From Bacteroidia bacterium (lineage in GTDB: Bacteria > Bacteroidota > Bacteroidia > Bacteroidales > CAJPTX01): 64,000 nucleotides of DNA. The position numbers and the translations under genes are program-made. Shown here piece after piece: positions 35,819-46,368 of the stretch (the first letter of the stretch is position 1; the number at the start of each line of letters is the position of its first letter). The notes under the pieces are model-generated. The model had not been told where the DNA came from, searched no databases, and worked only from the letters and a program-made list of their open reading frames with translations. Location of the stretch: NCBI GenBank assembly GCA_002749065.1, contig PDTX01000006.1:1-64000 (forward strand), given 5' to 3'.

Positions 35819-36421
35819 CTACTGGCCGTTGAGGCCCCCTAGGAGCCGCGCCGCGTGGTCTGGGTATTTCTCCACTAGCCACTTCAGCACCTCAAGCTGG
35901 TCCATGCTCTTCGCCCGCCGGACCTGCACGAGGAGCTTCATGGCCGATGGCCGTTCCAGCGTGAGGTTGGATGCCCCCTCATTGCACACGGAGCATATCG
36001 CGCGGAGGTTGGACGGTTCGTCCGTGCCGCCCAGGGATTTGTCGAGAATGTGCCCTATGTGTAGCCGGGTTTTTCGTCCGGGGTCGTAGGGGTGTGGCTC
36101 GCCGGCGACAGCCCCGCACATCTGGCAGGTGAAGCCATTCCGGTCTAGCACGAACGCCCGGGTTTCCTTGGAGATTGCGCGGGCGAATGCCGGCTGCGGC
36201 TTTGCGTCCAGGAGCAGGTACTCCCCGGGGTGTAGGTCGCTCCGGTCGTTGTGTGTCAGGATTTGGTAGCCCTCCTCAGACCGTAGCTCCCGGACGCGCC
36301 TGGCCCATTCGGTTATGCCACCGGCGACGGCCCGTAGCTCCTCCGAGTTCATCACGCGCCCGATATTCTCGAGAAAATGCTGGCGTAGTTTCGCCTTGGC
36401 TCCCTTTTTCTCCATGGTCAT
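35819..36421 (-). CDS. HNH endonuclease, probable restriction partner of the adjacent methyltransferase
   Basis: 200 residues. The C-terminal half carries an HNH nuclease with two zinc-binding CxxC pairs (CQMC at 99-102 and CSVC at 143-146), the catalytic segment LHIGHILDKSLGGTDEPSNLR (His121/His124) and the closing Asn-rich turn. The first 80 residues are unlike any family I know and may recognise DNA. The start is the ATG at 36421, because the upstream methyltransferase stop overlaps it in an ATGA. Coupling to a cytosine methyltransferase points to a type II restriction enzyme. A Vsr-like repair role is unlikely given the HNH fold. Confidence 0.82.
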   Translation of the reverse strand: MTMEKKGAKAKLRQHFLENIGRVMNSEELRAVAGGITEWARRVRELRSEEGYQILTHNDRSDLHPGEYLLLDAKPQPAFARAISKETRAFVLDRNGFTCQMCGAVAGEPHPYDPGRKTRLHIGHILDKSLGGTDEPSNLRAICSVCNEGASNLTLERPSAMKLLVQVRRAKSMDQLEVLKWLVEKYPDHAARLLGGLNGQ

Positions 36422-37350
36422 TCCTCCGCTTCTAGCGCCCGGCGTATCTCCAGCCCGACGGCGTGCGACACTGCGGGGGGCAGCGCGTTGCCGACCTGCC
36501 GGTAGGCCGCGGTCTTGCTGCCCGTGAATTCCCAATCGTCGGGGAACCCCTGCAGGCGGGCCACCATCCGGACGGTGAGCCGGGGCATCCCCTCGAAGTC
36601 CGGAGCCGGGGCATCCTTGGCAATCCCCCTGCCATCGACCCCCAGCGTGGCCCAGGCCTGCCGTGCGCGCGTGGGGCCAAGGTCCGGGCCACCGTGCTTC
36701 TTCGAGCCCCCAACCACCGTCGGGGCTATCTGCCGGGCCTCCGCGACCCATCCGTCCAGCCCTGGCCATCCGTTTGCGCCCATGAGGTCGGCCAGCAGCT
36801 CACCCACGCTCCGGGGGCTAGCACTCTGCGCTACGGGCCAGCGGAAATGCTCCCCCTCACCCTTGCGAAAGGCCACAATGAGCACCCGGGGGCGCAGCTG
36901 CGATACGCCAAAGTCCGACGCATTCAGCAGCCGCCAGCTTGCCCGGTAGCCCAGTGCATCGAATGCGCCGAGCAGCTCCTCCCGGTAGCTCTCAAATACT
37001 GGGCTCAGGAATCCCTTAACGTTCTCCAGCAGCACCGCCCGGGGCCGCATCTCCTCCACCAACCTCAGGGCCTCGGGGAAGAGGTCGCGCTCATCGTCCG
37101 CCCCGAGCTGGCGCCCCGCCACCGAGAAGGGCGGGCAGGGCACGCCGCCGGCCAGTAGGTCTACGCCCCGGAAGGGCTTCCCGTCGAAGCTGCGGACATC
37201 CTGCTCCAGCACCTGCCACGAGGGGCGGTTGCGCCGAAGGGTGTTGCAGCAGCTCGCATCTATCTCCACCGTGGCTCGGCACTGAAAGCCCGCGCGCTCT
37301 AGGCCCAGGGCCATGCCTCCGGCCCCGGCGCATATCTCCACGCAATCCAT
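36418..37350 (-). CDS. DNA (cytosine-5)-methyltransferase, type II
   Basis: 310 residues. All main m5C motifs are present in order: I (EICAGAGGMALGLE), IV with the catalytic Cys72 (GVPCPPFSVAG), VI (LLENVKGF), VIII (QLRPRVLIVAF), a target-recognition region (about 205-265, containing APTVVGGSKKHGGPDLGP), IX (RMVARLQGFPDDWEF) and X (YRQVGNALPP). It should methylate C5 of cytosine in a short site; the site cannot be read from sequence. Its ATG overlaps the DUF3109 stop by one base (TGATG) and its stop overlaps the HNH gene start (ATGA). Confidence 0.94.
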   Translation of the reverse strand: MDCVEICAGAGGMALGLERAGFQCRATVEIDASCCNTLRRNRPSWQVLEQDVRSFDGKPFRGVDLLAGGVPCPPFSVAGRQLGADDERDLFPEALRLVEEMRPRAVLLENVKGFLSPVFESYREELLGAFDALGYRASWRLLNASDFGVSQLRPRVLIVAFRKGEGEHFRWPVAQSASPRSVGELLADLMGANGWPGLDGWVAEARQIAPTVVGGSKKHGGPDLGPTRARQAWATLGVDGRGIAKDAPAPDFEGMPRLTVRMVARLQGFPDDWEFTGSKTAAYRQVGNALPPAVSHAVGLEIRRALEAEE

Positions 37351-37943
37351 CACCCGCAATCCTCCCCCAGCCCCTCGGCCGCGGCCGCAAGCTCCTCGTA
37401 GAACGCCTCCCCGAAGGCCCGTACCAGCGGTTCGCGGAGGAACTCGTAGAGGCGGATGCCCTGGCGGCGACCGTTCTCCACGGCGGGCTCGCAGATCTCC
37501 CAGCGGTCGTAGCGCAGCAGGTCGAACGCGCCCGAGCGGCCCACGCGGATGGGGTAGAGCGCGCACGACAGCGGCTTCTGCGCTGGGCTCTTGCCCTCCC
37601 GTAGCCCCCGCTCCACCGCGCAGAGGTAGCAATCCCCCTCGCGGAAGCTGAAGGCGCACTCCTTGCCCCGCACCAGCGTGGTCACCCAGTCGCCGTCCCC
37701 GTCGCGGAAGCACACGCCGCCCTGGCCCACGGCCGCGGCCCCCTCGTGGCTCATCAGCGGCTTGAGGGCCTCGAGCGCATCGTCGAGCGCCACGATTTCG
37801 CGGGACTCTAGCGGCGCGCCCGAATCGCCCTCCAGGCAGCAGGCCCCGTGGCAGGCCGAGAGGTCGCACGCGAAGTAGGCCCGCAGGATTTGCGCATCCA
37901 CAATCTTATCGCCCAGCTGGATGAGGCGGCTACAGCGTGCCAT
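37350..37943 (-). CDS. DUF3109 (YkgJ-like) cysteine-rich protein
   Basis: 197 residues. Eleven or so cysteines in conserved spacing (ACDLSACHGACC near residues 25-37, GVCF, ECAFSFREGDCYLC, LSCALYPIRV) match the DUF3109 family, thought to bind zinc or an iron-sulfur cluster. Function unknown. It is a common Bacteroidota housekeeping gene. It follows pdxJ by 22 bases and its stop codon overlaps the methyltransferase start by one base, which makes the methyltransferase dependent on its translation. Confidence 0.88.
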   Translation of the reverse strand: MARCSRLIQLGDKIVDAQILRAYFACDLSACHGACCLEGDSGAPLESREIVALDDALEALKPLMSHEGAAAVGQGGVCFRDGDGDWVTTLVRGKECAFSFREGDCYLCAVERGLREGKSPAQKPLSCALYPIRVGRSGAFDLLRYDRWEICEPAVENGRRQGIRLYEFLREPLVRAFGEAFYEELAAAAEGLGEDCG

Positions 37944-37965
37944 GGTGCATTCGTTTTGGGGGCGT

Positions 37966-38679
37966 TTAGGAGAGGCGGGCGCGGTACTGGCGTATGGTCT
38001 CCTCCAGCCCGAGATAGAGCGCGTCCGATATGAGCGCGTGCCCTATCGAGACCTCGGCCAGGAAGGGGATTTCGCGGGCGAGGTAGGCCAGGTTGTTCAG
38101 GTCCAGGTCGTGGCCCGCGTTCACCATCAGGCCGAGCTCCTTGGCCCACCGGGCGGCCGCCCGGTAGGGGGCCACGGCGGCCTCGGGGGCTGAGGGGTAC
38201 ATCCGGGCGTAGGCCTCGGTGTAGAGCTCCACCCGGTCGGCCCCCACCTGCGCGGCGCCCTCCACCATGCCCAGGTCGGGGTCCACGAAAATCGACACGC
38301 GGATGCCCCACTCCTTCAGGTCGGCGATGACGTTGCCCAGGAATTCGGCCTGCCCCAGGGTGTCCCACCCGGCGCTGGAGGTGAGCGCGTCCGGGGCATC
38401 CGGCACCAGGGTCACCTGCTCGGGCTTCACGCGGCGGACCAGGTCCAGGAAGCTGGGCGTGGGGTTGCCCTCCACGTTGAACTCGGTGCTCACCACGGCC
38501 CGGAGGTCCATCGTGTCGCGGTAGGTGATGTGCCGCTCGTCTGGCCGGGGGTGCACCGTGATGCCCTGCGCCCCGAAGGTCTGCGCCGCGCGGGCCGCCT
38601 GCAGCACGTCCGGGATATTGCCCCCGCGGGCGTTGCGAATCGTGGCGATCTTGTTGATGTTTACGCTCAGCCGTGTCAT
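37966..38679 (-). CDS. pdxJ: Pyridoxine 5'-phosphate synthase
   Basis: 237 residues, the family length. Condenses 1-deoxyxylulose 5-phosphate with 3-amino-2-oxopropyl phosphate to form pyridoxine 5'-phosphate (DXP-dependent vitamin B6 route). Motifs: [18 protein letters not shown] at the start, [77 protein letters not shown] and [11 protein letters not shown]. The start at 38679 matches the usual N-terminus. It lies 44 bases after punA. Confidence 0.96.
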   Translation of the reverse strand: MTRLSVNINKIATIRNARGGNIPDVLQAARAAQTFGAQGITVHPRPDERHITYRDTMDLRAVVSTEFNVEGNPTPSFLDLVRRVKPEQVTLVPDAPDALTSSAGWDTLGQAEFLGNVIADLKEWGIRVSIFVDPDLGMVEGAAQVGADRVELYTEAYARMYPSAPEAAVAPYRAAARWAKELGLMVNAGHDLDLNNLAYLAREIPFLAEVSIGHALISDALYLGLEETIRQYRARLS

Positions 38680-38723
38680 CGTGTCGTGTGATTGTCCCTT
38701 CTGTACCGTGCGCTGCCCCGCGC

Positions 38724-39539
38724 CTACAGGCGGGCGATTATCCTGTGGAGCAGGGCGGAGAGCCGCGCGCCGGCCACGGCCCCCACCTCCTGCACCTCCT
38801 CGTGGGTGACCTCCTCCCGGTAGCGTAGCCCGCCGACATTCGAGATGACCGAGAAGGCCAGCACCCGCATCCCGGAGTGGTTCGCGACGATGGTCTCCGG
38901 GACGGTCGACATGCCCACGGCGTCGCCGCCGATCACCCGGAAGTAGTTGTACTCGTGCGGGGTCTCGAAGGAGGGGCCCGTCGTGCCCACGTAGCAACCC
39001 TCGCAGAGGTCGATGCCGGCCGCTTGGGCCTCCTCCAGGGCCAGGGCCCGCAGCGAGGGGTCGTAGGCCGCGTTCATCGAGGGGAAGCGCGTCCCGAAGT
39101 CCTCGAGGTTCGGCCCGATGAGCGGGTTGGGCATCAGGTTGATGTGGTCGCAGAGCAGCATGAGGTCGCCGGGCCGGAAGGCCGGGTTCACGCCCCCGCT
39201 CGCGTTCGAGAGGACGACGGTGCGGATGCCGAGCCGGGCCATCACCCGGATGCCGAGGGTGACCTCCTCCATGGTGTAGCCCTCGTAGTAGTGGAAACGG
39301 CCCGCCATCGCGAGGATGAGCCGCCCGCCGACGCGCCCCACGACGAAGGCCCCCTCGTGGCCCGCCACGGTCGAGACCGGGAAGTCCGGCAGCTCGCCGT
39401 AGGGGATGCGCACCGCGTCCGTGATTGTCTCCGCGAAGCCCCCCAGCCCCGAGCCCAGCACCACCGCCACGCTCGGCACCTGGGGCAAGTGCCCCCGTAG
39501 CGCCTCTGTGGCCCTATCGATTCTCTGCAAGATACTCAT
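38724..39539 (-). CDS. punA: Purine-nucleoside phosphorylase (trimeric type)
   Basis: 271 residues. Phosphorolyses purine nucleosides to base plus ribose 1-phosphate for salvage. Features of the trimeric PNP family: [14 protein letters not shown] (phosphate), [69 protein letters not shown] and VISNVGG. Gene symbol by analogy with common usage. The start overlaps the lpxK stop region by 26 bases, so translation is likely coupled. Confidence 0.94.
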   Translation of the reverse strand: MSILQRIDRATEALRGHLPQVPSVAVVLGSGLGGFAETITDAVRIPYGELPDFPVSTVAGHEGAFVVGRVGGRLILAMAGRFHYYEGYTMEEVTLGIRVMARLGIRTVVLSNASGGVNPAFRPGDLMLLCDHINLMPNPLIGPNLEDFGTRFPSMNAAYDPSLRALALEEAQAAGIDLCEGCYVGTTGPSFETPHEYNYFRVIGGDAVGMSTVPETIVANHSGMRVLAFSVISNVGGLRYREEVTHEEVQEVGAVAGARLSALLHRIIARL

Positions 39540-40647
39540 AGACTAACGTTTTGACCCTCTCCGCATCGTCCCCGAACCACGACGGGCGTATCGGGATGTA
39601 GAATATACGCCCGGCCAGCTGCTCATCGGCCCCCACGGCGTCGCGCAGGCGCATGGCATCCTTCTCCGTGCTGACTATCCAACGCCCCGCATCCATCTCT
39701 TGTTGCATCCACTGTCGCTCCCGCTCCCCGAAGCGGGCGTGGTCGCGCAGCGAGAGCCGCTCCCTGAGGCACCATTCCCCCGCGACGTACTCCCACAGGG
39801 GGTGCGGGTTGGCGATGGCGGTGATGAGGGAGACTTCGGCCCCCGGCGGGATTTCATCCCCCCCCTCCGGGTAGAGCGACCGGGGCGTGCCGTAGGCGAT
39901 TCCGGAGCAGACGAAGGTCTGGCCCGGGTGCGTCAGCTCCCGGCGTAGCGCCTCCCGCTCCCCGTCCGTCAGCGTGGTCGGGCATTTGGTCAGGACGATG
40001 GCCCGCGCCCTTTTGGCCTGGTTGCGGAGGTCGCGCAGCCGCCCCAGGGGCATGGGCCAGTCCCGCGTGTAGAGCCGGGTGTAGGACGTGAGCAGCAGCT
40101 CCAGACCCACCCGTAGCCGACGGTGCTGGTAGGCATCGTCCAGCAGGATGACATCCACCTCGCCGAAGCGTTCGCGGATGGTCTCGCAGCCCCTCACCCT
40201 GTCCTCGCACACCACGACGCGCAGCCAGGGGTGGCGCAGCTTGAGCTGGAGCGGCTCGTCGCCCACCTCCGCGGCCGTGCTGGTCGCTAGCACCTCGCGG
40301 AAGCCCCTCGTCCGCCGGCCGTAGCCGCGGCTCAGCACGGCCGGGTGATGCGCCCCCCGCAGCATCTCCGCCAGCTCGCCCACCATGGGCGACTTGCCCG
40401 TGCCACCCACGGCCAGGTTGCCCACCCCTATGGTTGGCAGGGGGGCGCTATGGCTTCTCAGTATCCGCAGGTCGTAGAGCTTGCCCCGCGCCCAGATGAT
40501 GGCACCGTAGATGAGCGAGAACGGCAGGAGTAGGAGCCACATCAGTCTTCCCACCAGCAGCGAGAGCGGCAGGAGTAGCATCCCCAGCGCGAAGCGCCCG
40601 GCCGTGGCCGTTGAGCTCTCCCCTTTCCCTAGCGTCCCCACGCCCAC
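39514..40647 (-). CDS. lpxK: Tetraacyldisaccharide 4'-kinase
   Basis: 377 residues. Phosphorylates the 4' position of the lipid A disaccharide precursor at the inner membrane. Hydrophobic N-terminal anchor (about 20-52), Walker A-type loop GNLAVGGTGKSP (about 76-87), then SRGYGRRTRGF, VGDEPLQLKL, DVILLDDAYQHRRL with the DxxQHR motif typical of LpxK, and a C-terminal STEKDAMRL motif. Together these are diagnostic. It sits between sppA (49-base gap) and punA (overlap). Confidence 0.95.
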   Translation of the reverse strand: MGVGTLGKGESSTATAGRFALGMLLLPLSLLVGRLMWLLLLPFSLIYGAIIWARGKLYDLRILRSHSAPLPTIGVGNLAVGGTGKSPMVGELAEMLRGAHHPAVLSRGYGRRTRGFREVLATSTAAEVGDEPLQLKLRHPWLRVVVCEDRVRGCETIRERFGEVDVILLDDAYQHRRLRVGLELLLTSYTRLYTRDWPMPLGRLRDLRNQAKRARAIVLTKCPTTLTDGEREALRRELTHPGQTFVCSGIAYGTPRSLYPEGGDEIPPGAEVSLITAIANPHPLWEYVAGEWCLRERLSLRDHARFGERERQWMQQEMDAGRWIVSTEKDAMRLRDAVGADEQLAGRIFYIPIRPSWFGDDAERVKTLVYEYLAENR

Positions 40648-40696
40648 GCTCTATACATGGCTACCCCTTGCTGGCTACCTCTCTAGCTTTGGCCTC

Positions 40697-42481
40697 CTAC
40701 TTCACCTCGAAGCGCACCGGCAGCTCGGCCCGTATGCCCTGCTTGGACACCAGCGCCTCCACCCCGTGGCGGAAGGTGGCCTCCTCGCCCAGGGCCGGGA
40801 GGTAGCGCTCCAGGAGCCCGGCCTTCGTCTTGAATACGGCATCCATGATTTGCTCGTAGGGTTCGCGCTTGATCTGCGGGTAGGTGCTCAGCCGGTAGTC
40901 CTCCAGCCCGGCCCTCTCGGCGGCCAGGGCGATGGCGTCGCGCAGCCCGCCGAGCTCATCCACCAGCCGGAGGGGCTTGGCGTCCTCCCCGGTCCACACC
41001 CGGCCCTGGCCTATGGCATCGACATCCCCTGTCGACATCCCGCGGCCCTCCGCGACGCGGCGCAGGAACACGTCGTAGGTCCGCTTGATGGAACGCTGGA
41101 TTACGTCCCGCTCCTGCTCGTCGAGCGGGCGGTAGAGCGAGCCGAAGTCCGAGTGCGCATTGGTGGTCACGGTCTCCATGTTGATGCGGAGCTTCTCGCG
41201 GGTCAGCTTCCCGAAGGTCAGGTACATGCCGAACACGCCGATGCTCCCGGTGAGCGTGTAGGGCGAGGCGATGATGCGGTCGGCCGGGGCGGCCATGTAG
41301 TAGCCCCCCGAGGCGGCGTAGCTCCCCATCGACACCACCAGCGGCTTCTGGGCCTTCAGCCGGGCCAGGGCGCGGTACATCTTCTCCGAGGCCAGGGCGG
41401 AGCCACCGGGCGAGTTGATGCGCAGCACCACGGCCTTCACCCTCTGGTCCGTGCGCAGCTCGTCGAACACCCCCGCGAAGCCCTCGCCGCCGATATGCTC
41501 CTTCACCTCCTTGCCGTCCTTGATGTCCCCCTGCGCGTACACCACCGCGATCTTGTCGGCCTCGAAGTCGATGCCCTCCGTGGCCCGCATGCCCGCCACG
41601 TAGTCGCTCAGCTTCGTGACGCTGGGTGTCTCGTCCGGGCTTCGCCCCTCGCGGACGCACACTATCGAGTCGAGCTGGTCCTCGTACAGCAGCGCGTCCA
41701 CCAGGCCCTTCTCCCGGGCCTGCTCGGGCCGCAGCAGCATCAGCTCGTCGGCGAGCTGGTTGAGCTGCCGGGTCGGGATGCTCCGGCTGGCCGACACCTC
41801 GTCCACCAGGTTGCCCCACATCGACCCCAGGAAGCGGCCGATCTGCTGGCGGTTGGCCGGGCTCATCTTGCTGTCGAGGAAGGGCTCAACGGCCGACTTG
41901 TACTTGCCGTGCCGTATCACCTGCGGCTCGATGCCGAACTGCGCGCACGCGTCCTTCAGGTAGGCCACCGTGCTCGTGAAGCCCTTCCACTCGAGCGAGC
42001 CCATGGGGTGTAGCATCACCGAGTCGGCCACTGAGGCCAGGTAGTAGGTCGCCGCGTTGTACCCGTCGGAGTACGCGTAGACGAACTTGCCCGACTCGCG
42101 GAAGGCCTTCAGCTCCCCGCGCAGCTCCCCGGCGATGCTCAGCGGCACCTGGCCCCCGCTGGTCTGCAGCACGATGCCCACTACCCGGTCGTCCTCCCGG
42201 GCCTTCGAGATGGCCTCCAGCACGTCGAAGAGCGCCAGCGGCCGGGGTTCTGAGGATTCGATTTCGCGGAGGAGGTCCAGCGGGCGCTCCACCACCCGGT
42301 CGCGGATGGGCTGCTGGAGGTTCAGGTACAGGACTGTCTGGTCCTCCACCGGTGCGGGGGGCTCATCGCCCATCATGGCAACCAGGCTGCCCACCACGCC
42401 CCCCAGCAGGAGCAACGAGAGCAGCATCACGAGGAAGAAGCCGACAACCACGGCTAGAACGGTTTGGAGAAACGATTTCAT
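40697..42481 (-). CDS. sppA: Signal peptide peptidase SppA, long (67K) form
   Basis: 594 residues from the ATG at 42481, which starts a normal N-terminal membrane anchor (about 5-35). Two tandem SppA/ClpP-like domains: the N-terminal one has the catalytic lysine in GKYKSAVEPF, the C-terminal one the nucleophile Ser in GSYAASGGYYMAAPAD, the Ser-Lys arrangement of E. coli SppA. It degrades signal peptides left after secretion. First gene of the minus-strand operon with lpxK, punA, pdxJ, DUF3109 and the restriction-modification pair. No clear TAnnTTTG box was found upstream. Confidence 0.95.
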   Translation of the reverse strand: MKSFLQTVLAVVVGFFLVMLLSLLLLGGVVGSLVAMMGDEPPAPVEDQTVLYLNLQQPIRDRVVERPLDLLREIESSEPRPLALFDVLEAISKAREDDRVVGIVLQTSGGQVPLSIAGELRGELKAFRESGKFVYAYSDGYNAATYYLASVADSVMLHPMGSLEWKGFTSTVAYLKDACAQFGIEPQVIRHGKYKSAVEPFLDSKMSPANRQQIGRFLGSMWGNLVDEVSASRSIPTRQLNQLADELMLLRPEQAREKGLVDALLYEDQLDSIVCVREGRSPDETPSVTKLSDYVAGMRATEGIDFEADKIAVVYAQGDIKDGKEVKEHIGGEGFAGVFDELRTDQRVKAVVLRINSPGGSALASEKMYRALARLKAQKPLVVSMGSYAASGGYYMAAPADRIIASPYTLTGSIGVFGMYLTFGKLTREKLRINMETVTTNAHSDFGSLYRPLDEQERDVIQRSIKRTYDVFLRRVAEGRGMSTGDVDAIGQGRVWTGEDAKPLRLVDELGGLRDAIALAAERAGLEDYRLSTYPQIKREPYEQIMDAVFKTKAGLLERYLPALGEEATFRHGVEALVSKQGIRAELPVRFEVK

Positions 42482-42617
42482 ACTATATCTACTACCATTT
42501 TGCTGCACTACGCACGGCGCGGTGCAGGGCTAAACATGAAACACTACACGCATCACACTACAATACAATATGTGTCTGCGGCCCCGGGGCCTTGGTCGCC
42601 CGGGCCGCGCCTCGTAC

Positions 42618-43598
42618 TCATTCCTCCCGGGCCTTCATGTGGGCCGCGAGGAAGCGCCGCACGGCCTGGGTGTACTCCCTGGGGTGGTCCCGGTAGGCCC
42701 TGGCGTGCCTGCTGCCCTCGGCCACGAAGATGGCCTTGGGGCTGGCGCATGCCTCGTAGAGCGGCCAGAGCATCCAGCTGGGCACGTAGGTATCCTCGTC
42801 CCCGTGGATGAACAGCATGGGCCGCTTGGCGCGCGCCACCGCCTCCAGGGGCGAGGCCTCGCGGAAGTTCCACCCGTACTTCCACTGGCAGATGAGGTCC
42901 GCGGTGTGGAGCATGGGGAAGGGGGGTAGGCCGTAGAGCTCGTCGAGCTGGTGGGCGAATTCGTCCCACACGGAGGTGTAGCCGCAGTCCTCCACGAAGC
43001 AGCGGACCGTCGGGGGGCAGTCCTCCCCGGCCAGGTGCATGGTCGTGGCCGCCCCCATGGACACGCCGTGCACGACGATTTCTGTCCCCCCGCCGTATAT
43101 GGAGTCGACCACCGGGAGCCACTCCAGCACGTCGAGCCGGTCGCGCAGGCCCATCTGCACGTGGTCGCCCTCGCTCTTGCCGTGCGCGAAGAGGTCGGGG
43201 AGGAACACGTTGTAGCCCAGGTCGTGGTGGTAGAGGTAGGCCAGCTGCAGCATGCTCATGGGGGTGTCGGAGTAGCCGTGGATGATGAGGGCCGTGCGGC
43301 GGGTCGTGTCGCGGGCCGGGATGTAGACGGCGTGGAGCCGCACCGAGTCGCGGTTGCGCATGGTGACCTCGCCCATGGCGCCGCGGGCCATCAGGCTGTC
43401 GTACCACGGCATGATGAAGGGGTACTCCCCGGCCATGCGGTCGAGCCCGGCCTGGTAGGCGCGGTCCTCCTCGCTGGGGCGATTGATGCCGACCCGCAGC
43501 AGGTAGCTCGCCCCCACGAAGCATGCCGCGAGGAGCAGGGTCAGCGTGGCCAGGGTGAGGATGGCCAGGCGGTTCACGGCGACCTTGGAGATGCGCAT
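42618..43598 (-). CDS. Membrane-anchored alpha/beta hydrolase
   Basis: 326 residues. A hydrophobic N-terminus (about 10-35) contains LLLAAC; it could be a lipobox, but hydrophobic residues continue after the Cys, so a membrane anchor is equally likely. The hydrolase core has ALIIHGYSDTP (oxyanion turn), nucleophile elbow GVSMGA, the acid in IHGDEDTYVP and the catalytic His in GSRHARAY, so the triad looks complete. Substrate unknown; similar Bacteroidota proteins are annotated as dienelactone-hydrolase-like or S9-like. The start at 43598 lies about 48 bases after a TAnnTTTG box; the frame upstream is non-coding. Confidence 0.87.
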   Translation of the reverse strand: MRISKVAVNRLAILTLATLTLLLAACFVGASYLLRVGINRPSEEDRAYQAGLDRMAGEYPFIMPWYDSLMARGAMGEVTMRNRDSVRLHAVYIPARDTTRRTALIIHGYSDTPMSMLQLAYLYHHDLGYNVFLPDLFAHGKSEGDHVQMGLRDRLDVLEWLPVVDSIYGGGTEIVVHGVSMGAATTMHLAGEDCPPTVRCFVEDCGYTSVWDEFAHQLDELYGLPPFPMLHTADLICQWKYGWNFREASPLEAVARAKRPMLFIHGDEDTYVPSWMLWPLYEACASPKAIFVAEGSRHARAYRDHPREYTQAVRRFLAAHMKAREE

Positions 43599-43645
43599 GG
43601 GCCTGTTTACGTCTTTACCTTTTTTACCTTTGATTGTAAGCGCAG

Positions 43646-43653
43646 CAAAGGTA
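43646..43653 (-). promoter_or_regulatory. -7 promoter box for the alpha/beta hydrolase
   Basis: CAAAGGTA on the plus strand reads TACCTTTG on the minus strand, 47 bases upstream of the hydrolase start. A plus-strand TACCTTTG also occurs at 43625-43632, but no plus-strand gene lies within 240 bases of it. Confidence 0.65.
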
Positions 43654-43811
43654 CTTTTTTCTGGACAATCGAGCGTCGCGCGCGGCGGCCCCTCGGCCCG
43701 TGGTGCCTCCCCGGGGCGTGGGCGGATTTCCGGCGGGGCGATGCCCCAGCGCATGCCCGCTGTCCCGGCCGAAAATGCCCCCCCAATCGGCAGCCCCATC
43801 CAAAATATTAC

Positions 43812-43819
43812 TACCTTTA
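43812..43819 (+). promoter_or_regulatory. -7-like promoter box for fbp
   Basis: TACCTTTA, one base off TAnnTTTG, ends 57 bases before the fbp start. Confidence 0.45.
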
Positions 43820-43876
43820 CGCGGGCCAAAATGCGCGAGCCGCCGTGGGCCGGAACGTAAAGACTAAATCGTAGCT

Positions 43877-44893
<1,017 letters not shown>

Positions 44894-44937
44894 GCGGGCT
44901 ACCCCGAGCAGCCCCAACCTCCAAATCGACGAGCCGT

Positions 44938-46368
44938 ATGCAGAAGCAGACCAAGATCGTGGGCACGATATCCAACCTGCGTTTGGACCGGGACTTCCTC
45001 TCGGGCCTAATCCGGGCCGGGGTCAACGTCCTGCGCCTCAACACCGCGCACCAGAGCCCGCAGGAGCTGGCCGAGGCGGTGGACACAATACGGGCGGTGG
45101 ACGACCGGGTGGCCATCCTGGTGGACACCAAGGGGCCCGAGATCCGCGTCTCCTCCGGGGGCGAGCCGGTGGAGGCCACGGTGGGCCGGCCCATCCACCT
45201 GAAGGGCGACCCGGAGGGCCTCTCGGGGGGCGACCGCCTCTACGTCAACCTGCCGGGCTTCGGGGCGCGCGTGCCGCTGGGGGCCTCCATCCTCATCGAC
45301 GACGGCGAGCTGGAGCTGGTGGTGACGGCCAAGGATGGGGAGACGCTCACCTGCTTCCCCCAGTCGGACGGGCTCATCAAGCTGCGCAAGAGCGTGAACA
45401 TCCCGAGCGTCCCCTTCGACCTCCCCTCGGTCTCGGAGCGCGACCGGGAGTTCATCCGCGTGGCCAGCGAGAAGGGGGTGGAGTTCATCGCCCACTCCTT
45501 CGTGCGCTGCGCTGAGGACGTGCTGGCCGTGCGGCGGCTCGTGGAGCAGCACGGCGGGGTGGCCCGGGTGATCGCCAAGATAGAGAACCAGGAGGGGGTC
45601 GACCACATCGACCGGATTCTGGACCACGCCTACGGGGTGATGGTGGCGCGCGGCGACCTGGGGATTGAAATCCCCGAGGAGCGGGTGCCGGCCGTGCAGC
45701 GGATGATTCTGCAGAAGTGCATCGAGAGCTCCAAGCCGGTGATCGTGGCCACGCAGATGCTCCACACGATGATAGAGAACCCCCGGCCCACCCGGGCGGA
45801 GATATCGGACGTGGCGGGGGCGATCTACGGCGAGACGGACGCGGTGATGCTCTCGGGCGAGACGGCCTACGGGAAGTACCCCGAGGAGGCCGTCGGCACC
45901 ATGACCCGCATCGCCAGCGAGGTGGAGCGGCATCTGCGCCCCTTCCGCGACCACAAGTTGCAGCGGGTCGACTACGTGGTCACCGAGACGCTGGCCCGGT
46001 CCACCGTGGGGGCGAGCGTGCACATCAAGCCCCGGGCCATCATCGTGGACACCCTCACGGGGCGCACGGCCCGCTACGTGGCGGCCTACCGGGGGCGGGT
46101 GCCCATCTTCGCGATGTGCTACCGCAGGTCGGTGGCCCGCCAGCTGCAGCTCACCTACGGGGTGCAGCCCTACTTCATGGAGATGCGGAGCAGCCGCGAG
46201 GAGTTCCTCCAGTACGCGGTGTCGCTGCTGCTGGACGAGGGCCAGCTGCAGCACCGCGACATGGTGATGGTCATCGGCGGGTCCTTCGGGCCGAGCGAAG
46301 GGGCCACCTTCCTGGAGATTAGCCAGGTGAGCAAGATCCTCTCAAGCCGCGTGCGCCATGAACGTTGA
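44938..46368 (+). CDS. pyk: Pyruvate kinase
   Basis: 476 residues. Makes ATP and pyruvate from ADP and phosphoenolpyruvate. Features: TKIVGTISNLRLD at the N-terminus (Bacteroidota members differ from the usual TIGP here), AGVNVLRLNTAH, DTKGPEIRV, the active-site lysine segment IAKIENQEGVDHID, VARGDLGIEIPEE, ATQMLHTMIENPRPTRAEISDVA and MLSGETAYGKYP. The start is the ATG at 44938; the frame is open far upstream through fbp in a shadow. It overlaps the GNAT gene by 11 bases. Confidence 0.96.
   Translation: MQKQTKIVGTISNLRLDRDFLSGLIRAGVNVLRLNTAHQSPQELAEAVDTIRAVDDRVAILVDTKGPEIRVSSGGEPVEATVGRPIHLKGDPEGLSGGDRLYVNLPGFGARVPLGASILIDDGELELVVTAKDGETLTCFPQSDGLIKLRKSVNIPSVPFDLPSVSERDREFIRVASEKGVEFIAHSFVRCAEDVLAVRRLVEQHGGVARVIAKIENQEGVDHIDRILDHAYGVMVARGDLGIEIPEERVPAVQRMILQKCIESSKPVIVATQMLHTMIENPRPTRAEISDVAGAIYGETDAVMLSGETAYGKYPEEAVGTMTRIASEVERHLRPFRDHKLQRVDYVVTETLARSTVGASVHIKPRAIIVDTLTGRTARYVAAYRGRVPIFAMCYRRSVARQLQLTYGVQPYFMEMRSSREEFLQYAVSLLLDEGQLQHRDMVMVIGGSFGPSEGATFLEISQVSKILSSRVRHER

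Noticed and set aside
43625..43632. Plus-strand TACCTTTG as an fbp promoter
   Set aside because: It lies about 245 bases before fbp, and a closer near-match exists at 43812; it may be chance in a T-rich stretch.
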